Source: Elusimicrobiota bacterium | GTDB lineage: Bacteria > Elusimicrobiota > Elusimicrobia > FEN-1173 | DNA length: 64,000 nucleotides | Reading direction: 5' to 3' | Assembly: GCA_016706425.1 (NCBI GenBank) | Contig: JADJJR010000001.1 | Span: 1,860,001 to 1,924,000, forward strand | Part shown: in pieces, positions 57,401-62,848 of the stretch | Position numbering within the stretch: position 1 is the stretch's first letter | Layout: each line of letters begins with the position of its first letter | Notes under the pieces: generated by a model | The model's database searches: none | What the model was told of the DNA's origin: nothing | The model's input: only the letters and a program-made list of their open reading frames with translations | Program-made: the position numbers and the translations under genes

Positions 57401-60400
57401 CGGTCGGGGGGAGCCAATCCTGGCTGGCAAAAATTCTCGATCGGAACTTTTGGACGTTGGCTTTCGGGAGGTATTTCTCCATGTCCGCCATCAACCGCGT
57501 GAGGCGATCGATGGTCTGGAGGTACAATTCAACCACCTGAAGACGAATGGAGGGGTTGCCTTTTTCTTTTTCAAGGTAGGTCAGGCTGTTCCTCAACGTC
57601 TGAAGATTGGATTCGATGGCTTCGAATTCGTGCGTCATGTCTTCGTGAACGGTCAGACGGGGAAGACGGAAGGCGCCGCCCCGCGAAGAGAGAACGGCGT
57701 TGACCCGGTCCGCCAGGAGATTCCACCCCGCGTGCAACGGCACCGTCACCGCCCAGCCCACCGTCACCCCGGCGGTCAAGGCGCCCAACGGGGCGGCCCC
57801 CGCAACGTTGGAGACTTGACCGGCCCATTGGAAAATCGTCGCCGCCGTTTCTCCGAAGACGCCCCACAGACCGACGATCAACAGGGCCCCGACCCAGCGT
57901 TCCGCGGCGGTCCACGTCGCGTGCGCCCGGAAGAAGGCTACCGGGCGAAGGAAACCGAAGCTCTCGCGCCAGGCCACGGCCCATTCCCGCGCGAGAGGAT
58001 CCGGCCGGGAGAGGGCGGGCGTTTCGACGGCCCTTTCAGAAGGGATTTGACGATCCGCGGGCGGCCAAACCGTAACGGGATCGATCCAGGTGACCACGGG
58101 GTTTTCGGCGTCAAAATAAAAATTGTGGAATTCACGATCGACGTGCACCCGCCAGCCGTCCGGCGTGTAAATGGGATCGTTGAGCCCCTCCAACCCCAGG
58201 GCGATATCGGCGCCCCGCATGGCGTCCAGGTAAGCGCCGCGGTCGCCCGGGGCTTCGGTGGCGCGCGGTCCACCCGGGGCTTGATCGACCCAAAGCGTGC
58301 GTCCGCGACGCTCGAACGCGGGGATTTGAACACGCCCGCCGCTGGCCCGGGCCACCGGTTCACGAACACGGTCGCTGAATTCAACCGCCAACTGCGCCAA
58401 ACGCTCGCGGTCCGCTTCGGACAGTTTGTATTGCACGCCGCCCCGGGGTCCGACGATTTCTTTGACTTCTTTTGAGAACCGTCCTTGGCCGTGATCGCGC
58501 ACGAGGAAAAAGCTCCCTTCGCCGACCACCGGAGCTTCCGGAGCGGGCGTCCGGGAGGTCGGGCGTGGGGCAAAAAGCCGCGCCACCCATCCGGTCGCCC
58601 CGCGCCACCAGACGCCGGGCCCCGACCGCCGGCGCCCCGAAGCGACGATTCCGTCGTCCGTTTCACGGAAAGAGACGCTTTCCTCCCGGCCGTTGGGCGC
58701 TCGGTAGGAAAAGGTCAATCCGTCGGATCCCACCGCTTGCACGCGGGGCTGGAGGAGAGAAAGACCGGCCACTTCCTGACTCAAAGACAAAAGGCGTTCC
58801 CGCAGCTCGCGCAGAATGGTCCGCGCGTTGTGTCCAAGGCCCCGCAAATCCTCCCAGGCCACCATCAGGGTCCGCCCGGCGACGGCGGCGTGCACCCGGG
58901 CCGTTTGCTCGCCGGCCAGTTCCCCCGCGCCCAAGCCGCAACGGTCTTTCAGGGCGATGGGTTCGCCGGCGAATATCTTTTCAACCGGCAACGGATCACG
59001 GGCGAAGACGTCGAGATAGTTGGAGGCCCCGTCCACCGGGCCGATTTTTGGGGTTAGCACGACCACCGTGGCGCCGCGCGCGGCCAGCAAATCCACCAGT
59101 CCGTCGGTGTGGAACCCCCCCGCCACCAGAACGGCCGTGCCTTTGCGCTCGCTTTTCATTATTTCGAGCGTGCGGTCGGCCAGGGCGCTGTTCCGGGCCA
59201 GGGCCTTGCGGCAAAATTCCTCGTAGGGACGGACAAAACCTTCCCAATCGGCGGGCGTTTCCACCGCGCGACCGCCGGGCAGGGCCTTGAGGCGCTCCCC
59301 CAGCCGCGCCATCGCCGCGCGGCGCGGTTCGTAGGCCGACCAGTCCCCGGGGGTCATTTCGTTGGCGATCAGTTTGCTCAAGCGCGACAGGTCCCGAGCC
59401 AGGGAAACGATGTCCCGCTGAACCGGGGTCCGGGCCAAAGCATCCTGGGCCGAGGTTTCCAGGCGATCAAGCTCGCTCAGCAGAGCCTCCCGCTCTATGG
59501 ACTCGCTGTCGGCGATGTAGTCCATGTAGCCCACCAATCGCGGGAACCGGGACAGAGCCAGCTTGTGGCGGGCGCAGAGATCCTTCAAATGGGTTTGATA
59601 ATCCCGCTGGCGGATGGTCCCGGCTTTCAAATCCAAACTGCGGCGGACGAGGTCTTGGAGTTCCGGCACCGAGAGACGGGTGGCCAAGCCCTCCACCAGG
59701 GCCCGGCGTTCGTTTTCGACCGCCTCGAAGTCCATGGTTTTTTCGCGGCGGGCCGCGACCAAGAGTTTCTCCACGTTGGGGAATTCCCGGGCCGAAAGGG
59801 TTTTTTGAAATCCCTTCAAGTTTTCAACGTACTCGCCCAGTCCGCGCTGGTCCCGCTCGTAAAGGGTTTGATTTTTATCGAAATCGCGGAGGGCCGGGGA
59901 ATAGTGGTCATTTTTCAACGCTTCAACCGCCGCCGCCAGATGACCGAGGAACGCGTCCGCCCGCCCGCGCCCGGCGAGGGATTCCTTCACCGCGGCCACG
60001 TGGGCCAGGTACAAAGCCGGGTCCTCCACGCCCCAGAGGGTAAGGGGTTTCGGGGCCACAAGGCCGGCGTGCTCCGGACCGCCAATGAGGTCTTTTTCCA
60101 AGAAATAATCGGCGACGGTTTTGACGATATCCAGATCGGGGTAGGCGTGAAACGATTCCATCTCGAAGGCGCCGGAGGCGCCTTCCAAGCCCACGAGAGG
60201 GCTCTGCTTTTGCGCGAGAGCGAGGACCATGCCGCTCATGTTGCGCTGAGCGTCCAAATTGCCGTGAACGTCCTGCACGTGGAGAATGAGGGGGGCGCCG
60301 GGCACGGGGGACGCCTTGACGCGTCGGACCTGCCCGAAGGGCGCGACGGCCTGGGCCACCGCCACGAGGCGCGCGTCAGGTCCGCGGACGGTGTTTTTTT

Positions 60401-60692
60401 GGGTGGTTTCGGCGAGGTCCTGGGAGACCCGATGGACAGGTTGTTCCCACAGGGAGGACAGATCGGGCCCCTGGGAGGGGGCGGTGGGCAAACGCGCGTA
60501 AAGCGCTCCCCCGCGCGATGGGGCCGCGGTGGTCGGTTCGCCCCACTGGAGGCTGGCGGCCCGCCTTCGATCCTTCCAGAAATTGCTTTCCGCGGCGTGG
60601 CCCGCCGCGACGTTGGTGAAAAAATAGAGCGCGGCCAGCCCGGAAGCAAGGGCCCGCGTCACGAAAGACCTCGGGGGATGGCGTGGCGTCAT
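48402..60692 (-). CDS. Giant exported multidomain protein 2 (kinase-like modules, three membrane modules, HEMTH domain)
   Basis: 4096 residues in one frame. Signal peptide (1-34) then AESNFWKDRR. Order seen: N-terminal domain shared with giant 1 (120-545; HVQDVHGNLDAQ, LVGLEGASG, VAGGFHTDG); kinase-like module (720-880; GEGSFFLVRD, HVDREFHNFYFD, WIDPVTVWPP); membrane helices (923-990); helical region; membrane module A (1440-1600); helical region with a metallopeptidase-like HEMTH at 2008-2012 and HEFLSD near 2030; a beta-rich region with YHRHFYLIDG (about 2355); membrane module B (2385-2548); kinase-like segment (2700-2845; LAILKEE, HGGNFI, MVDIGE); membrane module C (2943-3102); kinase-like module (3105-3280; GVDNRPDNFLF, WIDAISPWPP); another possible kinase-like part (3370-3450); membrane helices (3600-3660); unrecognised C-terminus. 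No in-frame start lies upstream before a stop, which supports this ATG. Function unknown; assignments rest on motif reading. Confidence 0.78.
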   Translation of the reverse strand: MTPRHPPRSFVTRALASGLAALYFFTNVAAGHAAESNFWKDRRRAASLQWGEPTTAAPSRGGALYARLPTAPSQGPDLSSLWEQPVHRVSQDLAETTQKNTVRGPDARLVAVAQAVAPFGQVRRVKASPVPGAPLILHVQDVHGNLDAQRNMSGMVLALAQKQSPLVGLEGASGAFEMESFHAYPDLDIVKTVADYFLEKDLIGGPEHAGLVAPKPLTLWGVEDPALYLAHVAAVKESLAGRGRADAFLGHLAAAVEALKNDHYSPALRDFDKNQTLYERDQRGLGEYVENLKGFQKTLSAREFPNVEKLLVAARREKTMDFEAVENERRALVEGLATRLSVPELQDLVRRSLDLKAGTIRQRDYQTHLKDLCARHKLALSRFPRLVGYMDYIADSESIEREALLSELDRLETSAQDALARTPVQRDIVSLARDLSRLSKLIANEMTPGDWSAYEPRRAAMARLGERLKALPGGRAVETPADWEGFVRPYEEFCRKALARNSALADRTLEIMKSERKGTAVLVAGGFHTDGLVDLLAARGATVVVLTPKIGPVDGASNYLDVFARDPLPVEKIFAGEPIALKDRCGLGAGELAGEQTARVHAAVAGRTLMVAWEDLRGLGHNARTILRELRERLLSLSQEVAGLSLLQPRVQAVGSDGLTFSYRAPNGREESVSFRETDDGIVASGRRRSGPGVWWRGATGWVARLFAPRPTSRTPAPEAPVVGEGSFFLVRDHGQGRFSKEVKEIVGPRGGVQYKLSEADRERLAQLAVEFSDRVREPVARASGGRVQIPAFERRGRTLWVDQAPGGPRATEAPGDRGAYLDAMRGADIALGLEGLNDPIYTPDGWRVHVDREFHNFYFDAENPVVTWIDPVTVWPPADRQIPSERAVETPALSRPDPLAREWAVAWRESFGFLRPVAFFRAHATWTAAERWVGALLIVGLWGVFGETAATIFQWAGQVSNVAGAAPLGALTAGVTVGWAVTVPLHAGWNLLADRVNAVLSSRGGAFRLPRLTVHEDMTHEFEAIESNLQTLRNSLTYLEKEKGNPSIRLQVVELYLQTIDRLTRLMADMEKYLPKANVQKFRSRIFASQDWLPPTGQIINLIELIGRDGNFQTAHGFLGQIGRNSEFVSPLDTVRLKETQTVLRQAALQAETQRMKGVRPNGKQVRAIVGTLALSKTQEHWLDVYAALERGGLDVSFDRMAAVGGRSAAEYKRLWDEGLGGFLTDNWAGGVRPLPGDETLLDDLEAALEIHAEEEPTTDGFLKKWPTAEDFSAQIAKTANVPEPLVGLWLKLEKKGEYAKLVKRLTSASPMLIVDRDGVEWRVMSAPRVFEKMKPTQADTVSRLARKLIELGDAGQTRGAEYSQRGILREKWATSWWIFGKKFDAQKTLMIYWFGSGSEAHEPGDSFAANKDVERKVFENADNFNPSNAIVVMSDLTESRVKPAPAGALPRVVEWLKARGNDTGAAIRKAPLIESGLFSVAFLVPFALTVFGVDGASWAVGGVYALMNAYFGLQHTRVYRFQNGQWVEGLSTWKTKAWLMGVGAVVHAPLLLLALNPLTGPVGMLAMYAGAAGASVALHRLYNWAAAKLGLPAATVPGDPAVARQARAQNALRVLIQLSKRLTNNDSAETPEETQAIQNVTLAQVYQGVHRLAGRTERGGQIRSALRPEERRSLSDFFLNEMGILNTFLVKYTNDLAAIDSKRSFAGDPLVTTQESARLRDEIGKAHGELLPILQTYAMLGEGADDEFRRGLAFQLVGILNHPSVDVNLKESFSRFLADRMMQEDESFSAEVLFDSLVPVEAVLPKGREFWKAIFSDAWPQGQDPNSLMSSLEPGDRVQRRLGLAIISLYGTNEIMLLKLMEDPKIPIPFRLMALQRMTQRPDLKEESVRSLIEILNSPVFDREVVDFLKTASDDAQWTGDLFENPLFSSEDGKAFLTGVAVILRKQTGETEWESFRSVSEKIAHSRFLSYWDNAHSEMSFGGSMYRTYHRGVQYAGRVFAMVAAHEMTHAFLESLSYGYETTTEKRFHEFLSDMGTNSLYEVLRFSLGDMMSYAQTTGYFTRGDGGVKNQHERARRQLLLFNEALNNSIGVRHFDPGELMKTGISLIRRGGANATDPNLTFSNLFRSYFGLEPMGADGLAGVPLEDGLISTETMERWFAERPIAVPTTPAPPETLGSRLWSRLARRFFQPPSAQILSPRLRSERVGNRWVVTNGEGWRVELPVLPVQTLDGTLFPSVLPAGYLEARLGNQRVTSFRGAAEDVSFEETIEILDKLFKETVAAGVFPRVLGVHVVPGSNVPRLVLESFPIADSFENLGLQRLTPELDHQMETLFSDRLMERFRSGAFNLDQGIYHRHFYLIDGKVRFRLPVETYALKRFFEYFKSKPTVPAGAIPGVVHWLKARGNDTAAAIGKAPWIESGLFATAFLVPALMVVSGVTVPLWAAGGLYALSNVYFGQKHSRVYRFDGLRWVEGPSTWKTRLWLAAVGVVVHLPVLLATLNPLAGPVGFLGLYAGAAAASVGLHRLYNAVAQRSGWPAATILPIGVGQQGKPVPGPVVEAAWVPPVQFRLLTSNQLAKALIAAWESRDLSELKDLALSRGLDLETLNSLLERSEGEPGEITEGQIKRMFGVFKEIDFSKFKIEAQKGRGLGREIDLSIDFLNSLTKEEIALAFRNMFGIRVSAGDISDQVELEYLQVDQAEHKHVFKAHFKLREVPSGKTGLSLAILKEEKSGLGPGLNITDRELEDLVHLRGTGYVPRVGLVGQLDDGARVIIEPFIPGLTLTELQEKGELTNSLRTRVSRVLFSIAHELDGKIPYDSHGGNFIHDSTGDRLVMVDIGEMREEISPGRMTPAKRNGLVRVVRNLFEDYGDITGADVQANEALLAGILEAGRTMGMGILRAVAETPDEELKLIQDPKARKAISITRNYYEKIRSPGLIARGSQVPAAAIPGVVDWLRAQGLNTAEAIRKAPLFESGLFSIAFLAVLAFAMAGMDGGSWAAGGVYGLMNAYFGYKHETVFRYQNGGWVETRATWKTRVGLMGVGLAIHAPLLLSAWSAPFVGGLWFAVLYPFLAAAAVGAHRWYNERAKERGWAAATVPRASPAPGAVIGQGSFFVVTDAGNGELRKEVKEYVGPPSRLYRLSEAEREKAAALVVEHTNRIRRAVNEQLRVRNPERLATKNFLPYLRREGRFIFVDTVEGVPFSEAVQSMSEAMAEEARRDIRGAVRAASEVFDLKYDQMLEREDGWRIGVDNRPDNFLFVGDDLTGWIDAISPWPPETHRVSGPGDSPPTEGPGAGTGVRVDFDGPMPRVDGWASPLERAALFDVQSRVAALVKGMPPLRAETRNGFPSEAMDRRGHPWPSSHRGQDGDAQVFEIQSNGKAYQVKIAFGLGAYALASAAAGAAPATGVPGVRALVDFSVTDAPLRYSYLVAEAPIGQSVGEVLAPATQNPAEARDAVLARIEAIPAEHVRAAQETVRALADRGVSVNAALTRYDNRFGFVFEGLMNDADPLRSRALEWFPVRNTPDETAREVVAKVLSAVAGVYPSHLNPYYNAAREKVAAAALAPRPADRRLASILVDNLRRAWREQISAFRPETLFPSGFSLRQAAQSAFFLVGLLSATMDAVGASVGVALGGKMAALAQALSFGTVAGLSAAGWRAATSPARDSSSADVIRVDEAVTNPFGWRIDGESLAGDARLGLAEDLGRLLLGGVSRPVWLGFKDLRRSYRRSTAADPAPSSRASFRAHLADMARGQGRDPIFPESSRWGVRENEVFRAATLCKGQAWGGISLSRWALAELILATATPFHRTMPWFHRSARWALGVESDFLERGAARTQTDRLTRAARALAVLRAAGFSLSSPKSFLNQEVSQEQDRRLLLNAAGVANADVSLVANAYNAALEKIAATNLWNNAATAAFVRLNGGRAFLREGVPAGGPTGTLYFNIDALVQADAATEEQRGKVAESLEGVLSALSGEYLRDRLVLTTSLSGDAATTEALIARLTREFGPSFRRALRDLTVLTGESAPSLYEEGALRLSVLADHAKGRGTGELEVWTHDAKKVLRDRPGLDKILVVDILDIAVKFDRMLRQMRFLATNA
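51390..51870 (-). repeat. Membrane module C of giant gene 2 (third copy)
   Basis: Encodes residues about 2943-3102: AIPGVVDWLRAQG, AIRKAPLFESGLFSIAFL, WAAGGVYGLMNAYFGYKH and RWYNERAKERGWAAATVP. Aligns end to end with modules A and B but is the most diverged, with substitutions in the second helix pair. Followed directly by a kinase-like module. Confidence 0.85.
53050..53545 (-). repeat. Membrane module B of giant gene 2 (second copy)
   Basis: Encodes residues about 2385-2548: AIPGVVHWLKARGNDTAAAI, KAPWIESGLFATAFLVP, WAAGGLYALSNVYFGQKH, EGPSTWKTRLW, GPVGFLGLYAGAAAASVGLH and RLYNAVAQRSGWPAAT. The DNA is visibly alike to module A over its length, not only the protein. Confidence 0.88.
55895..56372 (-). 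repeat. Membrane module A of giant gene 2 (first copy)
   Basis: Encodes residues about 1441-1600: ALPRVVEWLKARGNDTGAAI, KAPLIESGLFSVAFLVP, WAVGGVYALMNAYFGLQH, EGLSTWKTKAW, GPVGMLAMYAGAAGASVALH and RLYNWAAAKLGLPAAT. Around four hydrophobic segments with a conserved YRFQNGQWVEG strand pair between them. Confidence 0.88.
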
Positions 60693-60721
60693 AGGCGGCC
60701 GGTGTTTACCGGGCCGCTCAT
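60689..60721 (-). CDS. Possible 10-codon leader mini-ORF coupled to giant gene 2
   Basis: ATG at 60721 reads MSGPVNTGRL and its stop TGA overlaps the giant ATG (ATGA). The mini-ORF has a strong purine site (GGGAGGGGGG) 7 bases upstream, while the giant ATG has none of its own and follows an imperfect hairpin (CGGCCCGGT-AAAC-ACCGGCCG). This arrangement would let ribosomes reinitiate onto the 4096-codon gene. Prediction only; such a short frame can arise by chance. Confidence 0.4.
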   Translation of the reverse strand: MSGPVNTGRL

Positions 60722-60742
60722 AGTCTAGCCCCCCTCCCGCTT

Positions 60743-60779
60743 AGATCACCTTAAGGTTTTGTAACAAAGTTGTAACAAA
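60743..60779 (-). promoter_or_regulatory. Upstream element shared by both giant genes (copy 2)
   Basis: Read on the minus strand: TTTGTTACAA, then a second GTTACA exactly 11 bases on, then CTTAAGGTGATCT. It matches copy 1 (19797-19833) in order, in the 24-base distance from TTTGTTACAA to CTTAAGG, and in the GATCT and GCGGG that follow. Here both half-sites are GTTACA, so the 11-bp tandem repeat is clearer. Confidence 0.6.
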
Positions 60780-60801
60780 AAAAGGCGGGGCAGTACCCCC
60801 G

Positions 60802-61308
60802 TTACGTCGTCGGAGCGCCCGGGGTGGGGATGGGGGACACCGGCGCTATGGGCGCGGCGGGGGCGGCGTCTTCCACGAGGGACACATTCACCACGAAATA
60901 CTGGGTGTCGCCAAAGGCTCGTACGGGGATCCCCCGGTGCTGATGGTATGTCACCGCCACCCGCCGGCCCATGGATTCCTCGATGCGAACCGCGGTGGCG
61001 GCATCGCGGACCGTGAATTCAAAAATTTCGGGCATGGCGCCCGGTAAATTGACCATGGCCAATTGGCCTTCCCAGGTTTTGAAAATCCATCCCCGTTTCG
61101 AAAACTTTTGCACGTAACCCGCCCGCTCGCCCTTGGAATATACATACGTCAAGGACCCCCATGTCCACAGGGCCAAACCAAAACCCGCGAACAATACGCC
61201 CAGGACCGTCCATTTGACGACAAACCGTTTGGCGCGGGCCAACAACGGCGGCCCCGATGGAATCGGAGGCACCGGGGGGGGTGCAACCGGGGGGGGGGTC
61301 TCGGACAT
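60802..61308 (-). CDS. Single-pass membrane protein of unknown function
   Basis: 168 residues: a Pro-rich cytoplasmic N-terminus (1-25), one membrane helix (about 33-52), then a conserved-looking exposed domain with YSKGERAGYVQKFSKRGWIF, KTWEGQLAMVNLPG, and AVTYHQHRG, ending in a Pro/Ala tail. The YSKGERAGYVQKFS...KTWEGEL pattern occurs in many bacterial proteins that databases mislabel as 6-phosphogluconate dehydrogenase; no enzymatic role is evident. It follows the next gene by 4 bases and lies 110 bases before giant gene 2 on the same strand. Confidence 0.75.
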   Translation of the reverse strand: MSETPPPVAPPPVPPIPSGPPLLARAKRFVVKWTVLGVLFAGFGLALWTWGSLTYVYSKGERAGYVQKFSKRGWIFKTWEGQLAMVNLPGAMPEIFEFTVRDAATAVRIEESMGRRVAVTYHQHRGIPVRAFGDTQYFVVNVSLVEDAAPAAPIAPVSPIPTPGAPTT

Positions 61309-61312
61309 GGTA

Positions 61313-61678
61313 TTACCCTTTCCGCGTTTTAATGCGGTCGGCCAGCCGATCGATGTGAAGGCTGAGATTGACCAACCCGTCCGCCAGCGCGGACCGGTAT
61401 TTGTGAAGGGACTTTTCCGCCTTGGCCCGGCCTCCCGTGACGGCCTTCTTCACCGTGGATTCAAGGCGGGCGTTGGCCGGTGCGTGGCGGGTTTTTTCCA
61501 GCGCGTCGGCCAGTTCCCGGCCGGCCTCGCGCAATCCGGCCACCGCGTCCTCCACGGCTTTGCGGATCGCGGGGCTGTCTTTGTATTCCTTGAGGGCCGC
61601 CAAGAAAGTTTTGGCCAGGGCGGCGGATTCCTTCAAAACATCAGGGGGGGGCGGGGACTTGGTCGTGGGTTTCGGCAT
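61313..61678 (-). CDS. Small helical protein of unknown function
   Basis: 121 residues, almost entirely helical and rich in Ala, Lys and Glu, with a Pro/Thr-rich first 12 residues. No signal peptide or membrane segment. The spacing of hydrophobic residues (LAKTFLAALKEY, VAGLREAGRELADALEK, LADGLVNLSLHIDRLADRIK) suggests a coiled coil or apolipoprotein-like bundle. GGAG precedes the ATG and TATAAT is at 61705-61710. First gene of a two-gene unit with the membrane protein. Confidence 0.7.
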   Translation of the reverse strand: MPKPTTKSPPPPDVLKESAALAKTFLAALKEYKDSPAIRKAVEDAVAGLREAGRELADALEKTRHAPANARLESTVKKAVTGGRAKAEKSLHKYRSALADGLVNLSLHIDRLADRIKTRKG

Positions 61679-61826
61679 GGCGTCTCCTTCGCGGTTGATA
61701 AATCATTATATACTTTATCCCCCGCGCGGTGCGGGGCGGGGTCCCCGTGGGCCCGCGGCGGACCGCCCGATCCCCGCCGCACGAACCGAGCGGCTTTCCA
61801 CAAAACAGTCCGAGGACTCATTGTTC

Positions 61827-62831
61827 ATGAAATACACGTTCATCTTGAATTCGGCGGCGGGGACGGGCCGCGATCCCGCGGTCTTTGAAACCGCTGTGAG
61901 GAGCGCGTTCAACGGCGGCGGCCGGCCGCACCGCTTTCAGCGAACGGAAGGCCGCGGCCACGGGTGGGAACTGGCCCGGCGGGCCGTGGCCGATGGGTTC
62001 GACGCGGTCGTCGCCATCGGCGGCGACGGGACGATCAACGAGGTCGCTCGGGCCCTCGTCGGCACGCCCGCGGCGCTGGGCATCCTGCCCAAGGGATCGG
62101 GCAACGGATTGGCGCGCGAATTCAATATCCCCCTCGATCCCACCGCCGCCGCGCGCGCGCTGCCGGCGTACCGGCCCCTCGCTATCGACGTCGGACGCGT
62201 CAACGGCGAACTCTTTTTCAATGTCGCGGGGTTCGGCCTCGACGCCCGAATCGCCCGGGCGTTTGAAAACAGCGAGTCGGGCGGTCGCCGGGGTCGATGG
62301 CCCTACATCAAGCTGGGCGTGCGTGAGTTTCTTCGATACCGGCCGTCCCCTTTGACTTTGCATCACGACGGGGGCCAGACCCGGGTCACGCCCCTGCTGG
62401 TCGCCTTGGCCAATGGCAAACAATACGGCAGCGGCGCCCGCATCGCCCCCGACGCCGTGGTCAACGACGGTTTGTTGGACGTCGTGGTGGTGGAAAACGC
62501 CCCGTGGCACCGACTCCTCGTGGCCGTGCCCCGGATTTTCGCGGGCACCTTTCGCCGCGCGTCGTATCTGCGAACGATTCGAACGCAACGCCTCCGGGTC
62601 GATTTCGGCGAAGAACGTCCCTACCACCTGGACGGGGAAGTCCGCTCGGGGCGGTCGTTGGTCGTCGATCTTCTCCCCCGGGCGCTGAACGTCTTGGTGC
62701 CTCCCGAGTTCGCCGCCGCCCCCCCGCGAGCCTCCCGTCCGGGGGCCTCGACCTCACACCCAAATTCAACGGGAGGGTGGGAGAACGGGGGACGTCCCGC
62801 GCGGCCGGGCGAAGGCCGCGACGCGGTTTAG
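61827..62831 (+). CDS. Diacylglycerol/lipid kinase family protein (YegS/DagK type)
   Basis: 334 residues from ATG 61827. The lipid-kinase catalytic core is clear: FILNSAAGTGR, the nucleotide-binding AIGGDGTINEV, LGILPKGSGNGLAREF and NVAGFGLDARI, followed by a beta-sandwich domain ending in HLDGEVRSGRSLVVDLLP. It phosphorylates a lipid such as diacylglycerol or a sphingoid base. The last 40 residues are a Pro/Gly/Arg-rich tail without known role. The 148-bp upstream gap shared with the minus-strand gene contains GC-rich imperfect inverted repeats. The channel gene starts 17 bases after the stop. Confidence 0.9.
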   Translation: MKYTFILNSAAGTGRDPAVFETAVRSAFNGGGRPHRFQRTEGRGHGWELARRAVADGFDAVVAIGGDGTINEVARALVGTPAALGILPKGSGNGLAREFNIPLDPTAAARALPAYRPLAIDVGRVNGELFFNVAGFGLDARIARAFENSESGGRRGRWPYIKLGVREFLRYRPSPLTLHHDGGQTRVTPLLVALANGKQYGSGARIAPDAVVNDGLLDVVVVENAPWHRLLVAVPRIFAGTFRRASYLRTIRTQRLRVDFGEERPYHLDGEVRSGRSLVVDLLPRALNVLVPPEFAAAPPRASRPGASTSHPNSTGGWENGGRPARPGEGRDAV

Positions 62832-62848
62832 TAAAAGTAACCCGCCCC

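Noticed and set aside
55059..58475. A 1138-codon open frame on the plus strand
   Set aside because: Antisense shadow of giant gene 2; low-complexity composition and no start signal.
61700..61826. A structured RNA (for example a fluoride riboswitch) before the lipid kinase
   Set aside because: Imperfect GC-rich inverted repeats exist, but the conserved crcB-motif segments were not found.
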